A stretch of 64,000 nt of DNA. It comes from UBA6522 sp965205045. Its GTDB lineage: Bacteria; Pseudomonadota; Gammaproteobacteria; Steroidobacterales; Rariloculaceae. Within the stretch, counting starts at the first letter, position 1; each line of letters begins with the position of its first letter. The translations under genes were made by a program, and so were the position numbers. The notes under the pieces were generated by a model. That model saw only the letters and a list, made by a program, of their open reading frames with translations. It was not told where the DNA came from and searched no databases. Shown here in pieces: positions 60,747 through 64,000 of this stretch. The DNA lies in the NCBI GenBank assembly GCA_965205045.1, contig OZ242031.1:5208001-5272000 (forward strand), read 5' to 3'.

Positions 60747-62501
60747 TCAAAACCTAAACCCAAACAGTCCGCCGGTTTCTGTTGCGTCGGTCAATCGAGT
60801 GGGAACCAAGTGATCTTGAAGGTCGAAACGGCCCGAAAAACCTTCCGTGGGCACAGCATCGGAATTCATTGTGACGATGTACTGAAAACCGCTCGCGTCA
60901 GCTCGTTCTGCGCCAAGTTGGAGCGCCTTGGCCACCTGCCGCTCGTCAACGCCATCAAAGAGATGGCTGTCATGGATTAGGAATTTCGGCCAACGCCCAT
61001 GGCGGGAACAAATCTCGGTCAACATCAAGTCAAAGCAGAAAATCTGCATATTGGTAATGCCCTTGCTGCGTTCCCCGGCAATGTGAACCTCGAACTTCGG
61101 CCCGTTGGGCGTATCGGCGATTGTTAGGCTTCCGGCGTTTTCGTACAGTGATCTTGATAGCTCCTCAAATCCAAGAATGGCATCACGGACAATTTCGTCC
61201 CGTTCATGGATGTCGTCCCGTAATGCCTTCACTAAACGCGTGCGCTCCATATCCAGTTCGGTCCTGATACTCTTGAAGCGTTCGGCAGTATCAAGCCGTT
61301 CCCTAAGTGTCTCGCTCTCCGCTTCAGCTCGCCCAAGCTCCTCACGCATACCTGTGTAGTGTTCCAGTGCTCCGCCTTTACGCAGCAATTTCATAATTTC
61401 GCGGCGGCGTTTGTCCAGATCGACCTTGCGACGGTCCCTGTGGGCAATTCTTTGTTCCGCGCTATCGATTTCAGCGCCAAGATGCGAACGTCGATTTTGG
61501 ATGACGGTACGGTGAAATCGCTCGACTTCCTCGATTCGGCGACGCGGCACGTCCGGTAGCACGACGCCAGCTTCAGCGTACAGCTTTCTCATGTCTTGAA
61601 ACTCTGGCGCGTTTTCCGCCGCAAGCGATGACTGCAACTCGCGAACAAGGTCCTGATCCACAATGTTTTCAACGTTTAAGTTGTTGATTTCTTCTGTAAT
61701 CTCGCTCGCTTCCTGCTCCATTTCCTTGTATTGAGGCACCACTTGGAATCCTTCGAGTTGTGCGCGCAGGCGATCCGTTCGAGCCTCGGCAACGGTGAGC
61801 TGAGTCCGCAATTCCGCAGCTCTGCCGAAATAGCGACCGAGTTCCCCGGAGATAGCGGCTTTGCGGAGATCCTTCGCGATCTTCTCTCGGCCGCGCAACT
61901 CCTGAAATCCTCCCGGAATGCTCGAATCGAGGCCGACCAGATAACACACGGTCGCCTGTTGATCCCACAGCGCCTGCCTGTTCGAGTGCTGCATCGGGCT
62001 TTGGAATCCTCCACTTTCTTGCCTGCGTACCGCGAATGAGAATAGAGAACGGAAAGTCGGCTGATATTGCTTGGCACCACCATTCTCGGGTAATCGGAAC
62101 CATAGCGAGCCGAGCGTACTTTTCCATTGTTGGTTGGTAAGTTCATGCCGATCTGGGAAGAATCCGTGGTCGCGATCAACCTGCCAATCCTGGGTATCGC
62201 CGTCAATGTGGACACGACTCGGTTTATTGCCGCTACGAGAGATGGAATAAGCCATATCGCGTATATCCACGGACGCACTAAAGGTCCATTCACGCAGTGC
62301 TTTCGACCGAAAAATACTATTTTGTGGTGCGTTTGCGCCAAAAACGAAATGCACGAGTTCCACGAAACTCGTCTTGCCGGCACCGTTGCGGGATTGACGG
62401 TCGGTCGCGCCTTCGCTCTTATCAGCCAGGATGACGTTGAGTCCCGGATGAAAATCCAGCGTTTTGAAGGATTCCAAGTCGCTGCTCAACTGCCTGATCA
62501 T
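60747..62501 (-). CDS. ABC-3C system ATPase (DUF2326)
   Basis: A 584-residue SMC/RecN-like ATPase from ATG 62501, which overlaps the preceding stop (ATGA). Walker A is SRNGAGKTSFVELVHFVFG (GAGKT at 40-44). A central coiled coil spans about 200-440 (REKIAKDLRKAAISGEL; EMEQEASEITEEINN; RIEEVERFHRTVIQN). The C-terminal DUF2326 part has MQIFCFDLMLTEICSRHGR and FLIHDSHLFDGVDERQVA, the ATPase C-lobe. In ABC three-component systems it forms a sensor that controls the CTD effector component. Intact. A 162-base gap to the DUF262 gene follows. Confidence 0.88.
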   Translation of the reverse strand: MIRQLSSDLESFKTLDFHPGLNVILADKSEGATDRQSRNGAGKTSFVELVHFVFGANAPQNSIFRSKALREWTFSASVDIRDMAYSISRSGNKPSRVHIDGDTQDWQVDRDHGFFPDRHELTNQQWKSTLGSLWFRLPENGGAKQYQPTFRSLFSFAVRRQESGGFQSPMQHSNRQALWDQQATVCYLVGLDSSIPGGFQELRGREKIAKDLRKAAISGELGRYFGRAAELRTQLTVAEARTDRLRAQLEGFQVVPQYKEMEQEASEITEEINNLNVENIVDQDLVRELQSSLAAENAPEFQDMRKLYAEAGVVLPDVPRRRIEEVERFHRTVIQNRRSHLGAEIDSAEQRIAHRDRRKVDLDKRRREIMKLLRKGGALEHYTGMREELGRAEAESETLRERLDTAERFKSIRTELDMERTRLVKALRDDIHERDEIVRDAILGFEELSRSLYENAGSLTIADTPNGPKFEVHIAGERSKGITNMQIFCFDLMLTEICSRHGRWPKFLIHDSHLFDGVDERQVAKALQLGAERADASGFQYIVTMNSDAVPTEGFSGRFDLQDHLVPTRLTDATETGGLFGFRF

Positions 62502-62743
62502 GGCGTGCCCTTGCGGATTAGTCCGCGCTCGAAATCCACGGCACCGATCATGAAGAGCAAGTCGAGGGCAAGCACGAACCACTTATAGTCGATGACCGGA
62601 GTGGATGTATCCGCAGACCGGCGCAACCGGACTTCATCCCAAAGCTTCGATACAGTCATGGGCCGTTCGAGCTTCAAGAGCATCTCCGCGCCGATGCCAA
62701 TCAGCGCGCGATCAGGCCGCATGTGCTTGGTGGGCAGGATCAC
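62498..62743 (-). CDS. ABC-3C middle component (MC6-like)
   Basis: An 81-residue protein from GTG 62743, reading MILPTKHMRPDRALIGIGAE, then RPMTVSKLWDEVRLRRSADT and ALDLLFMIGAVDFERGLIRK. This is the ABC-three-component middle component type 6, a small winged-helix-like linker between the CTD protein and the DUF2326 ATPase. It overlaps both neighbours by four bases (GTGA and ATGA), typical of this three-gene order. Intact. Confidence 0.85.
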   Translation of the reverse strand: MILPTKHMRPDRALIGIGAEMLLKLERPMTVSKLWDEVRLRRSADTSTPVIDYKWFVLALDLLFMIGAVDFERGLIRKGTP

Positions 62744-63027
62744 TCGCCGTACTCCGGATCTTCAAAAATGTCGCATCGCTCGAAGAAATAAGAAAGAACA
62801 GCCAGCGCCGCGTTCTGTTGTCTTGGTTCTCCACCCGCTCCGGCATAATGCTGGAGGTGAGTGAAAATGCCATCCGGCTTGCTACCGTAGGGACGAACCG
62901 CTTCGAAATCCGACCCGAGCGCGTGACTGGCAAGCTTGACGAACCAATCTTGGAACTCGGTACCTTTCTTTTCCAGGAACGCTTCGCGAAAGCGCACCTG
63001 GTAGAAAGCCCTTTGCACTTCATCCAT
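62740..63027 (-). pseudogene. ABC-3C CTD component, internally deleted
   Basis: A 95-residue frame from ATG 63027 (MDEVQRAFYQVRFREAFLEK, GTEFQDWFVKLASHALGSDF, AVRPYGSKPDG) that then passes directly to IFTHLQHYAGAGGEPRQQNA, ALAVLSYFFERCDIFEDP. The first part is the start and the second the end of ABC-3C CTD proteins, which are normally 250-400 residues and carry the effector or its carrier fold between these segments. The join keeps the frame. So an internal deletion of at least 150 residues is likely, and the effector may be lost. An upstream start at 63078 overlaps the preceding gene. Confidence 0.75.
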
Positions 63028-63571
63028 GCTGAGATGTCCGAAGATCGCCCTTGTCGTACAGGACTTGGCTGGTGACACTTGTCGTTCCGCGTCGTGCGTT
63101 CGCCTCCGTCAACAGCACGCGCAACGCCTTCAGCACCCGCCTCGGATTCTTCCGATGCATCGCCATCCCAAGCCAGTAGGCAATTTCTTCCCCCTCCATC
63201 GCCTCGATCCCCTCGGTCACCGCCCGCATATTATCGCGGCTTCGCATCGGGGCGAGGGCCCGGAACAGCAGACCGAGCGTCAACGCCAGGTCCTCGTTGA
63301 GCGTGTAACCGCGCCGCGCCGAGTCCGCGATTCGGCCCAGTTTGACGCCGGATTGAGAGAGCCGTTTCAGCACGCGGTGTTCGACCAGTTCAAGGTTGCG
63401 GCCCCGTAGCCCGGCGACGCGCCGAGACGCGGTAACTTGCGGAGTCGCGGACGCCGGCGTTTGCCAAATCTCGTACTCGTTGTCCGTCGGTCCGCGGCGG
63501 CGCACGCGCAACTCGTACCGCGGCGCCGATTCCGGTGTCTCGATCTGGACCACCTTCTCCCGGCCCATCAT
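63020..63571 (-). CDS. DUF7680-like defence-island protein
   Basis: A 183-residue soluble protein from ATG 63571, whose start overlaps the DUF499 stop (ATGA). Segments: APRYELRVRRRGPTDNEYEI, VAGLRGRNLELVEHRVLKRL, LNEDLALTLGLLFRALAPMR, EEIAYWLGMAMHRKNPRRVL, KALRVLLTEAN. I associate this pattern with DUF7680 proteins beside DUF499 ATPases in anti-phage clusters; the function is unknown. It overlaps the ABC-3C CTD start by 8 bases. Intact. Confidence 0.7.
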   Translation of the reverse strand: MMGREKVVQIETPESAPRYELRVRRRGPTDNEYEIWQTPASATPQVTASRRVAGLRGRNLELVEHRVLKRLSQSGVKLGRIADSARRGYTLNEDLALTLGLLFRALAPMRSRDNMRAVTEGIEAMEGEEIAYWLGMAMHRKNPRRVLKALRVLLTEANARRGTTSVTSQVLYDKGDLRTSQHG

Positions 63572-64000
63572 GGAATCTTCGCCTCCGCCGTGGCCGACAC
63601 GTAGGCCGCGCCGCTGGCGAACCTCACAAGGCGTTCGGTGAGTTTCTCGGCCGCGTCGCCCTGCATCGGCAGTCCCTTTGCGAAGGTCAATTGGAACCCC
63701 GCCTGCAGATTCGCGGTTGAGGCGTCGCGCAGTTGCGGCTGCAGGAACTCCTTCACCGGCTGCGCGTCCGGCACCGGCCCCCGGAATTCCAACTCGAACG
63801 AGCCGCCGTCCCGGGTTTCGTAACCGCCCTCTATCGTGACCTGCTTGTCGGCGCCCGGCACGGCGCCCACGGCGCCGAGCAGGCGGAAGGCGTCGCCGGA
63901 CTCGAACATGCGGATGGTCAGCACGCCAACCCGGTCCACTCCCCTGGCGCGCGCCTCCTCCCACAACTGGGTCAGCGCATCCTTGAGAACCCCCTCTTTG
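63568..64000 (-). CDS. DUF499-family ATPase, C-terminal part (gene continues off window)
   Basis: The frame is open to base 64000 and gives KEGVLKDALTQLWEEARARG, VDRVGVLTIRMFESGDAFRL, GGYETRDGGSFELEFRGPVP, ANLQAGFQLTFAKGLPMQGD, AAEKLTERLVRFASGAAYVS, ATAEAK. The last segment (LTERL...GAAYVSATAEA) is characteristic of the C-terminus of large DUF499 ATPases (about 1000 residues) of helicase-methylase-ATPase defence clusters. The ATPase domain itself lies outside the window. Its stop overlaps the DUF7680-like gene start. Confidence 0.78.
   Translation of the reverse strand, partial: KEGVLKDALTQLWEEARARGVDRVGVLTIRMFESGDAFRLLGAVGAVPGADKQVTIEGGYETRDGGSFELEFRGPVPDAQPVKEFLQPQLRDASTANLQAGFQLTFAKGLPMQGDAAEKLTERLVRFASGAAYVSATAEAKIP

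Noticed and set aside
60581..60763. 60-codon frame upstream of the DUF262 gene
   Set aside because: No family motif, Arg-rich composition, and only a chance overlap with the DUF262 start.
1..64000. CRISPR array, prophage or transposon
   Set aside because: No regularly spaced repeats, phage structural genes, integrase or transposase were seen; the only tandem repeats are the 15-base and 19-base units described.

Overview
The window is about 62% G+C, with long Gram-negative-type genes: a TonB-dependent receptor, tripartite tricarboxylate (Tct) transporters, a LysR regulator, DUF885 and DUF6152 proteins, and a CvaAB-like exporter. This fits a gammaproteobacterium or related proteobacterium, possibly an environmental or host-associated one. 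That assignment is inference from gene content only. No rRNA, tRNA, CRISPR array, transposase or integrase was seen.

Layout. 1-6 kb: end of a Tct transporter locus (tctA partial, tctB and tctC fused by a deletion), a Phd/ParE-type toxin-antitoxin pair, a cupin, an M24 peptidase gene with an in-frame stop, and a PEP-utilizing-domain protein. 6.1-10.2 kb: a two-gene NTPase module (copy 1: first gene collapsed, second intact) behind a perfect 40-bp palindrome, followed by a VapBC-type pair. 10.3-13.6 kb: XRE regulator, a conserved protein of unknown function, a hypothetical, and a Sel1-repeat protein. 13.7-22.4 kb: a catabolic cluster (MFS, aldehyde dehydrogenase, SDR, two GSTs, TonB receptor, LysR) whose make-up suggests aromatic or aryl-ether use. 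22.7-29.5 kb: 2-hydroxyacid dehydrogenase, DUF885 peptidase-like protein, class IV aminotransferase, sulfotransferase-like protein, Cys/Met-type PLP enzyme and a truncated MFS. 29.5-33.2 kb: a second Tct locus (tctC truncated) with a Gfo/Idh/MocA dehydrogenase. 33.5-38.2 kb: a bacteriocin locus with two double-glycine precursor peptides, a CvaA/HlyD adaptor, a C39-peptidase ABC exporter and a convergent four-helix membrane protein. 38.4-43.5 kb: accessory DNA with an orphan adenine methylase, a restriction-enzyme remnant, a collapsed DUF4143 ATPase and an interrupted M23 peptidase. 43.5-49 kb: secreted or membrane proteins and another Gfo/Idh/MocA enzyme.

49.2-64.0 kb is one leftward defence island. 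Its outer genes (DUF499 end, DUF7680-like, DUF1156 methylase, PLD-SNF2 helicase) look like one helicase-methylase-ATPase (Hma-type) system. Nested inside are an ABC-3C set (CTD component, MC6 middle component, DUF2326 ATPase), a truncated DUF262 gene, the second and intact copy of the two-NTPase module with its own dyad, and a MazE-like antitoxin with only a 12-codon toxin stub. Many junctions overlap by a few bases, so the island probably works as coupled transcription units.

Two themes recur. The paired-NTPase module occurs twice and is the best candidate for an undescribed system. The window also holds an unusual number of internally deleted or stop-interrupted genes, which suggests ongoing decay of accessory and transport genes.
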